Source: Clostridiales bacterium
GTDB lineage: Bacteria; Bacillota; Dehalobacteriia; UBA4068
Reading direction: 5' to 3'
Length of the DNA: 32,570 nt
Assembly: GCA_009783415.1 (NCBI GenBank)
Contig: WRHF01000007.1
Location: 1-32,570, forward strand
The first letter of the stretch is position 1, and each line of letters begins with the position of its first letter. The position numbers were made by a program, and so were the translations under genes. This document shows positions 24,822 to 32,340 of the stretch, in pieces. A model generated the notes under the pieces. That model ran no database searches, had not been told where the DNA came from, and worked only from the letters and a program-made list of their open reading frames with translations.

Positions 24822-25766
24822 TTATTCTGCCTCTGAATTTTGCATTCGTGAAGCGAATACAGCCACCCCTACCGCATTATCCCCGCTATACTGTTTATCA
24901 GCAAAGACAACCTCTGCCTGGCTTGCCAGTCTCTCTGTTAAATGAGCTTTTACTAAACTATTTGCGGCTACCCCGCCCATAAAAATTACCCGGGACAAAT
25001 TATATTCCGAAATAGCTGCTGCCACCGCCCGGACCAGGCTCTCGCCAATCGTAAAGAAAACTGCCAGGGCCAGCTCTTTAGGCTCTGCGCCTTGGGCCAG
25101 CAACCGGTCGGCGGCGCTTTGGGGTCCGGAAAAAGAGATCTTGCTGCCTTGCACTGCCACCGGCAGCTTGATTTTACTACCTTCGCTTCTCAGCGCCAAA
25201 GCCTCTAAATGAGGCCCGGCCGGAAAGGGCAGGCCCAGGTTCACCCCTACCCGGTCCACAAATTGCCCTGCCGCCAGATCGCAGTCGCCTACGATTTGCA
25301 GGCAAAAGCCTGTGGACTGCGGCCTGACCAGGAGCAGCTCTGTAGTACCCCCGGAAATATGCACAGCTAAAAAGGGCTCCTCCCAAACGCAGGCGGCAGA
25401 CCACAGAGCCGCTGCCAGATGACCGTCTTGATGGCTGGTAAAATAAAGAGGTATCCCCAAACTGACAGATAAAGCCTTGGCCAGGCTCTCCCCCGCCCGG
25501 AAAACCGGCATATAGGAATCGGGCAGAGAACGGGGCTTGTTGCTGACGCCAATAGCCGTTAGCTCTCTTGGGGATATCTCTGCAAAAACCCTGGTCAGTA
25601 AAAGGGGCAATTGGTTGACATGACTAAAAAAAGCCTCAGACTGGGCCAAGCCCCGGCTGCCCTCTTTGACAGGCAAAAGCTGGCGGCAATCCGCCAGCAG
25701 TTTTGCATTTTCATCAACCACTGCCAAAGATGTAGTGTAGCAGCTGGTATCCACACCCAAAATCAT
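24822..25766 (-). CDS. Kae1/TsaD-like protein (M22/ASKHA paralogue)
   Basis: 314 residues with the ASKHA signatures of the TsaD family: ILGVDTSCYTTSLAVV at the start, FTSHQDGHLAAALWSA where TsaD has its metal-binding His pair (here only one HxxGH-like pattern), HISGGTTELLLV, GQFVDRVG and the late IFMGGVAAN. It is shorter and more divergent than true TsaD, so the t6A enzyme is probably encoded elsewhere. In many Clostridia a paralogue of this kind sits next to nusB. Its function is unknown. A dispersed repeat fills the gap to nusB. Confidence 0.8.
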   Translation of the reverse strand: MILGVDTSCYTTSLAVVDENAKLLADCRQLLPVKEGSRGLAQSEAFFSHVNQLPLLLTRVFAEISPRELTAIGVSNKPRSLPDSYMPVFRAGESLAKALSVSLGIPLYFTSHQDGHLAAALWSAACVWEEPFLAVHISGGTTELLLVRPQSTGFCLQIVGDCDLAAGQFVDRVGVNLGLPFPAGPHLEALALRSEGSKIKLPVAVQGSKISFSGPQSAADRLLAQGAEPKELALAVFFTIGESLVRAVAAAISEYNLSRVIFMGGVAANSLVKAHLTERLASQAEVVFADKQYSGDNAVGVAVFASRMQNSEAE

Positions 25767-25816
25767 TTATTTGTCACTTACTCCCACACAACATCAATCA
25801 AAAACAAGAATCAAAT

Positions 25817-25926
25817 AGGCACTTATTCCTGAAATTCTGCATAAAATGGCAAAATTTTCGTGCCGCCGTATTCCTGTTCCCACTCAAAACTCAACATTCA
25901 AAACTCAACACTCCGGCTTGTCCGGG
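25817..25926 (-). repeat. Dispersed 110-bp repeat, copy 3
   Basis: Reverse-complement copy of the repeats at 30007-30117 and 32461-32565. Order on the minus strand: CCGGACAAGCCGG, four heptads of TTGAGTT type (25909-25882), CGGCACGAAAATTTTGCC, then GTGCCTA. Confidence 0.9.
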
Positions 25927-25978
25927 TTAAGCCCATTCTTTTAATTCCATCATTTTCATGAAGTGAAAACATACAACA

Positions 25979-26006
25979 ATTCAGCACTCAGCACTCATAA
26001 TTCAGC
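25979..26006. repeat. Heptad array overlapping the nusB 3' end
   Basis: ATTCAGC, ACTCAGC, ACTCATA, ATTCAGC. The nusB stop TGA and its last codons (NAEL) lie within the array. Confidence 0.75.
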
Positions 26007-26417
26007 ATTGCGCTCAACGAGCGCTTGAGCTTTGCGGATATTATCCAGTATCCCATTAATGAAAGCCCCTGATTCGGCGGTGCTAAAATTCTTCGCCAGC
26101 TCTATGGCTTCATTGATCACTACCTGAGCCGGAGTTTCCCGTTGGTATTTCAGCTCATAGGCAGCCAGGCGCAAAATGTTACGATCCACATTAGCCAGGC
26201 GGTCCAGCTCCCACTGACAGCAATAGTCGGAAACCAGACTGTCCAGTTCTTCTTTGTGCTGCCAAGCCTCCCGGAAAAGCTGGCGGGAAAAATCGCTGTA
26301 TACCGGCGCCAAGCCGGCTTCCTCCACGGTCAGCTCGGTCATGCCTGCTTCGTTTTGACCCAGATCTACCTGAAACAACATTTGCAAGGCGGTTTCCCGC
26401 GCCAGATGTCTAGTCAT
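25995..26417 (-). CDS. nusB: NusB transcription antitermination factor
   Basis: 140 residues, all-helical, typical NusB: ARETALQMLFQVDLGQ near the start, then ELDRLANVDRNILRLAAYEL and PAQVVINEAIELAKNFS, ending INGILDNIRKA. It binds boxA RNA with NusE for rRNA antitermination. GGGAGAGAGG precedes the ATG. The final residues come from an inserted heptad array, so the C-terminus is slightly altered. It follows DUF2273 by 21 nt in the same operon. Confidence 0.96.
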   Translation of the reverse strand: MTRHLARETALQMLFQVDLGQNEAGMTELTVEEAGLAPVYSDFSRQLFREAWQHKEELDSLVSDYCCQWELDRLANVDRNILRLAAYELKYQRETPAQVVINEAIELAKNFSTAESGAFINGILDNIRKAQALVERNAEL

Positions 26418-26438
26418 GCCTCTCTCCCGGTAATTAAT

Positions 26439-26669
26439 TTATTTGCCATCCTCTTTTTTAAAAATCCTGGTAATAGCGCCCTTCACTATCTCCCCGGCAT
26501 CAGTACGGGAGCCGATAATATAGCCTGCCACCACACAAATCAGGACAAAAAAGGTTTGCCAAAAACCATATTTAAGCACAAATAAACCAAAGCAAAGGCC
26601 CAAAAGCCCCCCGATCACTTTGCCGCGGTGATTCTCCCATAAATAGTTTAACCATTTCGCTATATCCAT
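26439..26669 (-). CDS. DUF2273 small membrane protein
   Basis: 76 residues from the second ATG (26669), which has better spacing (8 nt) from AAAGGA than the ATG at 26675. Two membrane segments (GLLGLCFGLFVL and FFVLICVVAGYIIG) and a basic tail. In many Firmicutes it is encoded beside Asp23 and AmaP and is part of the same envelope-associated group. Confidence 0.88.
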   Translation of the reverse strand: MDIAKWLNYLWENHRGKVIGGLLGLCFGLFVLKYGFWQTFFVLICVVAGYIIGSRTDAGEIVKGAITRIFKKEDGK

Positions 26670-26689
26670 AAGCATAATCCTTTCTTTTT

Positions 26690-27256
26690 TTAAAAAGATG
26701 TTGCTTTAACTTTACTTTCAGCTGCAATGGTATTTACCAAAACTTTTATCTCCAACACCTTTACCCCTGCCATAGTTTCCAGATGCTGCTTTACCTCTTG
26801 TTGGAGGGAAACAGTAGTATCCGGTATAGAAATATCCGGCTTTACCCCCGCCTGGATATAAATAGCTATGCCGGAATCCACCGGCTTGATTTTATTTTTG
26901 GTATCTACTATCCCCTGCACTCCCTGAGCTGCCCGCTGAATCAAATTATCCAGAGCTTGGAGACTGATTTGAATATCCCCGCTCTCGCCGCTGCTAATGG
27001 TAGCCATTGCTAAAGTCCGCTCCTTGCCCTGGCCGCGGGAGGCAGATAAAATAAAATGAAAAATACCGAGAAGAATAAGACAAATAGAGATACACACCGT
27101 AGCTGCCAAATAGCTCCGGCTAAAGAGAAACCCTTCAATAAACCAGCTTAAATTGGATTGAAGAGCTGAGTTGGCTAAACAAAACAGCAGACTTACACCC
27201 AAAAAAATCAGGATCAGAGCCCATAAAAATAGAAATACGCGCCTGAGGGCCTTCAT
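26690..27256 (-). CDS. amaP: AmaP, membrane anchor of Asp23
   Basis: 188 residues. Two N-terminal membrane segments (FLFLWALILIFLGVSLLFCL and CISICLILLGIFHFIL) are followed by a cytoplasmic Asp23-like domain (about 85-185) with TISSGESGDIQISLQALDNL. It tethers Asp23 to the membrane in staphylococci; the same role is inferred here from its position next to asp23. AGAGGATG precedes the ATG. Confidence 0.9.
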   Translation of the reverse strand: MKALRRVFLFLWALILIFLGVSLLFCLANSALQSNLSWFIEGFLFSRSYLAATVCISICLILLGIFHFILSASRGQGKERTLAMATISSGESGDIQISLQALDNLIQRAAQGVQGIVDTKNKIKPVDSGIAIYIQAGVKPDISIPDTTVSLQQEVKQHLETMAGVKVLEIKVLVNTIAAESKVKATSF

Positions 27257-27279
27257 AATAATTCACATCCTCTCTGTTG

Positions 27280-27353
27280 CGGTCTTCGTCCGCAAGTATT
27301 CAGTATTCAGGATTCAGTATTCAGAATACGGGTAACTTTTCGCTCCGCGAAAA
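27280..27353. repeat. Heptad array with two hairpins between asp23 and amaP
   Basis: Hairpin TTGCGG-TCTTCGT-CCGCAA, heptads GTATTCA, GTATTCA, GGATTCA, GTATTCA (27296-27323), then TTTTCGC-TCC-GCGAAAA (27337-27353). The last hairpin is identical to one at 31430-31446. Confidence 0.85.
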
Positions 27354-27446
27354 CTATTGAAGCAAAGAACTTGTCCATCTATTGGGGAATCCCAAAGGAA
27401 ACAAGGGCAGGGCTGACCGGAAAGCCAGCCCTATGTGTTTAGCTGC

Positions 27447-27875
27447 TTATATCTCAACTTTTTCCTTATCGGATTTGATAGCCGGATGGCCCTGGGGGAA
27501 AGTAACCCCTTGGATATGCACATTAAGGGCAATAACCTTGAGACCGGTCATGGTTTCCACCGCGGATTTAACGGCGTTTTGCAGGTTTTGCGCCAAGTCC
27601 GGGATAGCTACTCCAAATTCCACGATCACAAAAATATCAATGGTAGTTTCTTCCTCGCCGACATTGACCTTGATGCCCTTGGTCAGGTTTTTGATACCCA
27701 GCATTTCCGCAATTCCGCCCACTACACCGCCGCTCATACCGGCCACGCCTGCCACTTCAATGGCAGACAGGCCGGCAATGGTAGCCACCACATCATTGGC
27801 AATTTTCACCGTACCCACACTGGTGCTGGCAATATCTTGTTCCAATACATTTTTTTCTTCAAAAATTTGATCCAT
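27447..27875 (-). CDS. Asp23/Gls24 family envelope stress protein
   Basis: 142 residues: GTVKIANDVVATIAGLSAIE, GVAGMSGG, and IDIFVIVEFGVAIPDLAQNL, then VKSAVETMTGLKVIALNVHI, all typical of Asp23. Abundant cell-envelope-associated protein in Gram-positives. AAGGAGG lies 8 nt before the ATG. A promoter is visible at 27914-27942, so the asp23-amaP-DUF2273-nusB group can be expressed apart from spoIIIA. Confidence 0.94.
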   Translation of the reverse strand: MDQIFEEKNVLEQDIASTSVGTVKIANDVVATIAGLSAIEVAGVAGMSGGVVGGIAEMLGIKNLTKGIKVNVGEEETTIDIFVIVEFGVAIPDLAQNLQNAVKSAVETMTGLKVIALNVHIQGVTFPQGHPAIKSDKEKVEI

Positions 27876-27913
27876 AGTCCCTTCCTCCTTTTTTTAGTAT
27901 GTTTTTTAATTAG

Positions 27914-27942
27914 ATTATATCAGATTCTTTTGGAAAAAACAA
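27914..27942 (-). promoter_or_regulatory. asp23 promoter
   Basis: Minus strand TTGTTT (27942-27937), 17 bp, TATAAT (27919-27914). Confidence 0.55.
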
Positions 27943-27990
27943 TAACAATTATGCCTGAAAACATGCTTAATATGCGACAAAAAATGCGTT

Positions 27991-28584
27991 TTAATCCACT
28001 CGGGGAATGATCACTATGTTTTCATAATTCACACCTGTGGTCCGGGCCGCCATATCGGATATTTTTGTCGCCTCCTGCCCGTCAACAGCTCCGGAAACCA
28101 CTACCGTGACCTGGCTGGGCTGGACAAAGACAGCCACATCCTGAAAATTTTTCGCCATCAGCATAGCTTCAAGTAACAACTCCTCCTCTATGGCAGATGC
28201 AACAGCAAGTTTCTGGCGCTGAGCATCCGTCCGGATTTCTTCGCTGCTGGCCGGGTCGGCTATCACTTCAGATAGTATTTCCATTTCCTGGCTGCGTACC
28301 CGTTCCCGTTCCAGGCGATAATTACTGTAAAAACCGCTGGGTCTCAGTTCATTGTCTTCTTCCGTCCCGATATCTTCGCTCTCTAAAGCAGGGACCAGAT
28401 TTTCCAAGGGGTCATCCACACCCTCCGGGACCAGATTGATGACCGGCACAGCCTGGCCCCAATTAACAAAAAGACTGTCCCCACTCAGGCTATAGGCAAC
28501 AAAAGCCACTGCCAAAACAGCCAGGACTAATGACCATTTCTTAGCCGGACTATCCCAAAACTTTTTCTTTTGCGTCACTTTCAC
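27991..28584 (-). CDS. spoIIIAH: SpoIIIAH, forespore-mother cell channel protein
   Basis: 197 residues. A short cytoplasmic start, one membrane segment (WSLVLAVLAVAFVAYSL, about 17-33), then an outer ring-building domain at the end (QPSQVTVVVSGAVDGQEATK, YscJ/FliF-like) that binds SpoIIQ across the septum. GTG start 9 nt after AAGGAGG. Last gene of the operon, as usual. The linker is acidic (about 55-85) and probably flexible. Confidence 0.95.
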   Translation of the reverse strand: MKVTQKKKFWDSPAKKWSLVLAVLAVAFVAYSLSGDSLFVNWGQAVPVINLVPEGVDDPLENLVPALESEDIGTEEDNELRPSGFYSNYRLERERVRSQEMEILSEVIADPASSEEIRTDAQRQKLAVASAIEEELLLEAMLMAKNFQDVAVFVQPSQVTVVVSGAVDGQEATKISDMAARTTGVNYENIVIIPRVD

Positions 28585-28610
28585 GTTTTACGTCCTCCTT
28601 AAAAAATAGT

Positions 28611-28638
28611 AAATACTAAATGATGAATCATGAATAAT
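28611..28638. repeat. Degenerate heptad array between spoIIIAG and spoIIIAH
   Basis: AAATACT, AAATGAT, GAATCAT, GAATAAT: period 7 with drifted words. Confidence 0.5.
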
Positions 28639-28661
28639 TGCTCATTTGGATTTAGGGAAAT

Positions 28662-29237
28662 TTATTTCTGCTCAACAGGAGCGGACTCTGCTATCACTAT
28701 TCTATGCGCCGGCACGTCCAATATGCCGGCTACCGCCTGGAATAATTGCTGCCGCACCACCGTATCCCCGGCGCCGGCAGCTACAACCAAAACACCCTGC
28801 ACCCCCGGTGCTTCCTGGTACAAAAGGTAAGGGCCGCCACTGCCGGTCACCAGTTCCCGGCTTTGGCGTTCATCCTGGCCGTTTTTGCTTTCCTCCTGAT
28901 TATAAGCATATTCGCTGCTGGCACTTTGCTTAAAAGTTATCAACACCCGCACCTCCCCGGCGCCTTTAATTTTGGAAAGGATTTCCTCCAGCTTTTGTTC
29001 TAAACCCGCCTCTCCAATGCTAATAATTTCCTCCTGAGGACTAAAAACATCCGGAGCAGGCTGACTGACATCATCAACTTTGCCGTTTCCCCAAGCAGAA
29101 GCCAACTGCATCAAAATCAGACCGGCCACCAAAATCGCAGCCAACTTTATAAAGAGCGATTTCTCTTTCTTACTCAACTTCCAACGCTCTTTTTTTCCAT
29201 CTTCCTCAGGACTTTTAACTTTATTTAGCCAACTCAT
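28662..29237 (-). CDS. spoIIIAG: SpoIIIAG
   Basis: 191 residues from ATG 29237, fixed by GAGGAGG upstream. The frame stays open through the preceding repeat by chance, which would give a false N-terminal extension. Basic cytoplasmic start, one membrane segment (LFIKLAAILVAGLILMQLA), then the ring domain containing GEVRVLITFKQSASSEYAYN and VQGVLVVAAGAGDTVVRQQL. In B. subtilis SpoIIIAG forms a large ring in the outer forespore membrane. Confidence 0.95.
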   Translation of the reverse strand: MSWLNKVKSPEEDGKKERWKLSKKEKSLFIKLAAILVAGLILMQLASAWGNGKVDDVSQPAPDVFSPQEEIISIGEAGLEQKLEEILSKIKGAGEVRVLITFKQSASSEYAYNQEESKNGQDERQSRELVTGSGGPYLLYQEAPGVQGVLVVAAGAGDTVVRQQLFQAVAGILDVPAHRIVIAESAPVEQK

Positions 29238-29276
29238 ATAGGTCCTCCTCTCAGTCAAGTGGGTAAAGTGGGTAAA

Positions 29277-29402
29277 GTGTGGAGAGTGGAGTGTGGAGAG
29301 TGGAGTTGTTGATGCTTTGCTTCGCAAAGCCTTTATATAATAAAATGTTTTTGCAAAGCAAAAACCTCCACAACTCCACACTCCACTCTCCACACTCCAC
29401 AC
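29277..29402. repeat. Inverted heptad arrays around two hairpins
   Basis: Left arm 29277-29309 (GTGTGGA, GAGTGGA alternating, four units) and right arm 29370-29402 are inverted repeats matching at about 30 of 33 positions. Between them are GCTTTGC-TTC-GCAAAGC (29314-29330) and GTTTTTGC-AAA-GCAAAAAC (29347-29365). The right arm touches the spoIIIAF stop codon. It could form one long hairpin or cruciform. Confidence 0.9.
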
Positions 29403-29944
29403 TAATACAAACCGCCAGAATAAATCTCCGCCTTAATAATCTCCGGATCTAAACTATAAAAGTTACTGATGACCGCTACAGCTTTTTCCCGCAATGCTAT
29501 CAGCTCTTTGGCTTCAAGCCGAGGCTCTTGGGGCAGCAGCAGTTTTAATTGCACTTTGCTGATAGCGCCGCCGTCTCCCAGATTGATTTTGGCTTCTACC
29601 GCCTCTATTTCCGGATAGAAGCAAAGCAGCGCCTCCATTTGTTTGCCCAAACCCTGAAGGTATTCCCGGCCCGCGCTTTGCTGTAAATCCGAAGCCAAAT
29701 CCTGCCCTTCCTGAATAAGAGCCGCCGTCTGACTGCTATCTGCCGCAGCCATCACAGGATTGAGCAACTCACCCAGATTAAGCAGGCCCAACACAGGATT
29801 AAGCACCGCCGCCAGCAATAAAAGACCCATAAACATCTGGACAAAACGGGAAAGCTGGCTATCAGGCAGCAACAACTCCAAAAAAAGAGTAAGCAAAGTA
29901 AGAATAGCCACATTACGCACAATCTCTGTTATAACTTCCAACAT
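29402..29944 (-). CDS. spoIIIAF: SpoIIIAF
   Basis: 180 residues from ATG 29944, chosen because GGAG lies 6 nt upstream; the longer TTG frame is unlikely. Two N-terminal membrane segments (VAILTLLTLFLELLLP and FVQMFMGLLLLAAVLNPVLG), then a soluble ring domain with EAVEAKINLGDGGAISKVQL. Part of the SpoIIIA channel assembled in the mother-cell membrane. Its TAG stop directly abuts a heptad array. Confidence 0.94.
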   Translation of the reverse strand: MLEVITEIVRNVAILTLLTLFLELLLPDSQLSRFVQMFMGLLLLAAVLNPVLGLLNLGELLNPVMAAADSSQTAALIQEGQDLASDLQQSAGREYLQGLGKQMEALLCFYPEIEAVEAKINLGDGGAISKVQLKLLLPQEPRLEAKELIALREKAVAVISNFYSLDPEIIKAEIYSGGLY

Positions 29945-29976
29945 AAGTAACTCCAAAATCTTTTAATTTAATAAAA

Positions 29977-30200
29977 GTTTTGCGAAGCAAAACCAACCAA
30001 ACCTAACCCGGACAAGCCGGAGTGTTGAGTTTTGAATGTTGAGTTTTGAGTAGGAGCAGGAATACGGCGGCACGAAAATTTTGCCATTTTACGCAGAATT
30101 TCGGGAGTAAGTGCCTATTACCTATTACTTATTACTTATTACCTATTACCTATTACCTATTACCTATTACCTATTACCTATTACCTATTACTTATTACCT
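29977..30200 (+). repeat. Hairpin, 110-bp repeat copy 1 and 12-unit heptad array
   Basis: GTTTTGC-GAA-GCAAAAC (29977-29993); the dispersed repeat 30007-30117 with heptads TGTTGAG/TTTTGAA (30023-30050) and CGGCACGAAAATTTTGCC; then twelve CCTATTA/CTTATTA units (30114-30197). This fills the whole spoIIIAE-spoIIIAF gap; no gene is present. Confidence 0.92.
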
Positions 30201-30204
30201 GCTT

Positions 30205-31494
30205 TTACCGCATCATCATAGTTATGTTCCCCGCCGCCAGTACGATCGCCAGAATAAAGAAAAACAGCAACCCGCATACAGCCACCGCCGCAAACAGTAA
30301 CAGCATAGTACCGGCTAGGCCGCTCAAAGCATTGGCTAGCTCCGTTTCCCCTAATGGCTGAATCGCAGCCGCAGCCAGGCGGAACATCAATACCTGGACC
30401 AGGATCTTGACAGCAGGTAAGGCACAGATCAGTAATATGCCCAATACCCCCACTATGCCTACGATATTTTTTAAAAGTAAAGTGGTACCCAGGACACTAT
30501 CCAGGGCATCAGCCAGGCTCCGCCCCACGACCGGAATAAAAATGCCGCTGGCTGTTTTGGCCGCCTTAATGGTAATACCATCAAAAGAAGCCCCTGCCAA
30601 CCCGGCCAGGCTCAAAAAACTGATAAAGACAGTCAGGCCGATACTCATTGCCCCAACGGCTATATCTTTGAACAAACCGGCCATTTTGTCCACATTAAAG
30701 CGAGGGGAAATATGGCTGACCAGACGCAAAATCGCGGAAAAATAAATCAGAGGAAAAATAAAATTACGGATCAAGTTGATCAATACGGAAATGGTAAAAA
30801 TTATGGCGGGATGTACCAAAGTTACGGCAGTAATACCCCCCACCGCAGCCAAGAGAGCCATCAATATAGGTAAAACTGCATATAGAAAGCCGCTCATCAG
30901 ATCTATGGCAGAACGGGCTGCTTCCATAGTTAAGGAAAAACTGGCAATAACAATGGTGGCTAGCACCAAATATATTACCCCCCGGCTGAGCAGGACTATT
31001 TTCCCTTGATCATTGTTCTTTAGATTGCTGACTATAAGGCATAGAATAGCTAAAGCAATCAACTGGGTCAAAAGCCGGCCGGAGGTTGCCACCTCTTTGC
31101 CAAAAATCGTGAGAAGTAATTTCAGGAAACCGGGCAGATCCAAATGGAGACGGCCCTGACGCAAATCCGCCCAGATACCCCGGAGGCTAAAATCCTTGGC
31201 ATAGTTTTGCAGCTGATCATCCATCTGCTGCAAAAACTGCTCCATAGCAGAAAGATCCAGTTTCCGCTCCAAATCCAAAAGATCGGCAGCTTGTCCCTGA
31301 TCCGAAGCGGCAAGGGCAGGCGGTGTCGGGGAGTAGGCCAGAGTTAGGGTAAATGCTATGAGAAATAGGATAGCAGCCAATTTGGGCCGAAATTGACAAT
31401 TGACAATTGACAATTGACAATTTTGGAAGTTTTCGCTCCGCGAAAAAACAATTAAGTGCTTTTTTAATTTTTGCTTCGCAAAAACACCTCTCAT
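30205..31494 (-). CDS. spoIIIAE: SpoIIIAE
   Basis: 429 residues from ATG 31494. A polytopic membrane protein of the SpoIIIA channel. After a signal-like segment (AAILFLIAFTLTLAYSPTPP) come a soluble helical part and at least six membrane segments (e.g. AIDLMSGFLYAVLPILMALL, FIFPLIYFSAILRLVSHI). The first 40 or so residues (VFSRSENFQNCQLSIVNCQ region) are encoded by heptad arrays and hairpins, and the ribosome site GGAGA is itself part of the array. A native start may have been lost or lie closer to the signal segment, e.g. a TTG near residue 37. The C-terminus is normal and ends at a heptad array. Confidence 0.93.
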   Translation of the reverse strand: MRGVFAKQKLKKHLIVFSRSENFQNCQLSIVNCQFRPKLAAILFLIAFTLTLAYSPTPPALAASDQGQAADLLDLERKLDLSAMEQFLQQMDDQLQNYAKDFSLRGIWADLRQGRLHLDLPGFLKLLLTIFGKEVATSGRLLTQLIALAILCLIVSNLKNNDQGKIVLLSRGVIYLVLATIVIASFSLTMEAARSAIDLMSGFLYAVLPILMALLAAVGGITAVTLVHPAIIFTISVLINLIRNFIFPLIYFSAILRLVSHISPRFNVDKMAGLFKDIAVGAMSIGLTVFISFLSLAGLAGASFDGITIKAAKTASGIFIPVVGRSLADALDSVLGTTLLLKNIVGIVGVLGILLICALPAVKILVQVLMFRLAAAAIQPLGETELANALSGLAGTMLLLFAAVAVCGLLFFFILAIVLAAGNITMMMR

Positions 31495-31519
31495 TCTCCA
31501 TTCTCCATTCTCAATTCTC
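31392..31519. repeat. Heptad arrays and hairpins overlapping the spoIIIAE start
   Basis: Four ATTGACA units (31392-31419), hairpins TTTTCGC-TCC-GCGAAAA (31430-31446) and TTTTTGC-TTC-GCAAAAA (31468-31484), then CATTCTC three times and AATTCTC (31492-31519). On the coding strand the last array supplies GGAGA and the ATG. Confidence 0.9.
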
Positions 31520-31523
31520 AATT

Positions 31524-31543
31524 CCGCTTATGATAATAAGCGG
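31524..31543. other. 20-bp hairpin over the spoIIIAD stop codon
   Basis: CCGCTTAT-GATA-ATAAGCGG, perfect 8-bp arms. No T-run follows, so it is more likely an mRNA processing or coupling element than a terminator. Confidence 0.5.
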
Positions 31544-31926
31544 ATCACTGATTCCAGGATCGCGGCCATTACCGGTACGGCCAGGAGCATGATGCTGATT
31601 TTGGCGGCAAATTCTACTTTTAGGGCCATGGCGCCCTGGCCTGCATCCCGGCAGACTTGGGCGCCAAATTCCGCCACATAAGCCACGGCAATGATTTTCA
31701 TCACCACCACCAAATAGTAGTTGTTAAGGCTGGTTTTGCTGGCCAGGCTCTCCAAAAGAGCCAGTAATTCTCTTAATGGCGGTAAAAGCCGTAAAAAAAT
31801 CAAGGCGCCCCCGGCCAAGGCCAGCAGCATAGCCCCGGAAGGCAGTTGATTTTCCTTGAGAAAAACCGCCAGGATCGTAATAATTATAGCCAAGCTGATT
31901 ATAGGGAAAATGTTGCCCACATGCAT
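31528..31926 (-). CDS. spoIIIAD: SpoIIIAD
   Basis: 132 residues from ATG 31926 (MHVGNIFPIISLAIIITILA). Four hydrophobic segments typical of SpoIIIAD: ISLAIIITILAVFL, GAMLLALAGGALIFLRLL, YLVVVMKIIAVAYVAEFG and ISIMLLAVPVMAAILESVI. The related frame upstream of the ATG belongs to duplicated spoIIIAC sequence. The start lies 7 nt after the TGA of the partial spoIIIAC copy, which is the native spacing of the two genes. Confidence 0.93.
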   Translation of the reverse strand: MHVGNIFPIISLAIIITILAVFLKENQLPSGAMLLALAGGALIFLRLLPPLRELLALLESLASKTSLNNYYLVVVMKIIAVAYVAEFGAQVCRDAGQGAMALKVEFAAKISIMLLAVPVMAAILESVIRLLS

Positions 31927-31933
31927 CACCAAT

Positions 31934-32060
31934 TCAATATAATCTAAAGACTTGTTGGACCCCCTCAAACAGTTGCTGTATGAGAGGCAATACCTGCAGC
32001 AGGCCAATGGTTAGACCTACCAATACCGTTAAATAAGCATATTCTTCCCGCCCTATTTCC
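31934..32060 (-). pseudogene. Partial duplicate of the spoIIIAC 3' end
   Basis: Block 31936-32054 matches 32102-32220 at about 106 of 119 positions. It keeps the frame from GREEYAYLTVLVGLTIGLL to the end FEGVQQVFRLY and then a stop. Of about 13 differences only one changes the protein (Q for R). It lacks the first membrane segment and a start codon, and a 15-bp-arm hairpin (32064-32096) sits at the broken end. Confidence 0.85.
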
Positions 32061-32063
32061 CGC

Positions 32064-32096
32064 ATTCTTTCCCCCGCCGGAGGCGGGGGAAAGAAT
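32064..32096. repeat. Perfect hairpin at the spoIIIAC duplication junction
   Basis: 15-bp arms (ATTCTTTCCCCCGCC and its complement) around the loop GGA. Confidence 0.85.
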
Positions 32097-32099
32097 ATT

Positions 32100-32300
32100 C
32101 TAATATAATCTAAAGACTTGTTGTACCCCTTCAAATAGTTGTTGTATGAGAGGTAATACCCGCAACAAGCCAATGGTTAGACCTACCAATACTGTCAGAT
32201 AGGCATATTCTTCCCGACCTGCCTGCTTCAGGAAGGTGTGCAAAATCGTGACCACTATCGCTAAAGCAGTTAGAAAGAAAATAATCGACGTATCCTGCAC
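32100..32300 (-). CDS. spoIIIAC: SpoIIIAC
   Basis: 66 residues with two membrane segments (IIFFLTALAIVVTILHTFL and YLTVLVGLTIGLLRVLPLI), the expected size and sequence for this small channel component. GTG start with AAGGGGGG 8 nt upstream. The gap towards spoIIIAB (which should lie right of the window) is unusually long and filled with repeats. A partial second copy of its 3' end follows. Confidence 0.93.
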   Translation of the reverse strand: MQDTSIIFFLTALAIVVTILHTFLKQAGREEYAYLTVLVGLTIGLLRVLPLIQQLFEGVQQVFRLY

Positions 32301-32340
32301 ACTGATTTCCCCCCTTGAAAGGTAGTTTTATTTCATCTAC

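Noticed and set aside
24706-24982. Small plus-strand frames after the antitoxin promoter
   Set aside because: They overlap the Kae1-like gene on the other strand, lack ribosome sites and show no recognisable protein sequence.
29238-29402. Longer SpoIIIAG N-terminus open through the repeat
   Set aside because: The extension is only the translated heptad array; GAGGAGG and the native start lie at 29237.
30114-30200. CRISPR array
   Set aside because: Units are seven bases with no spacers and no cas genes; it is a simple tandem repeat.
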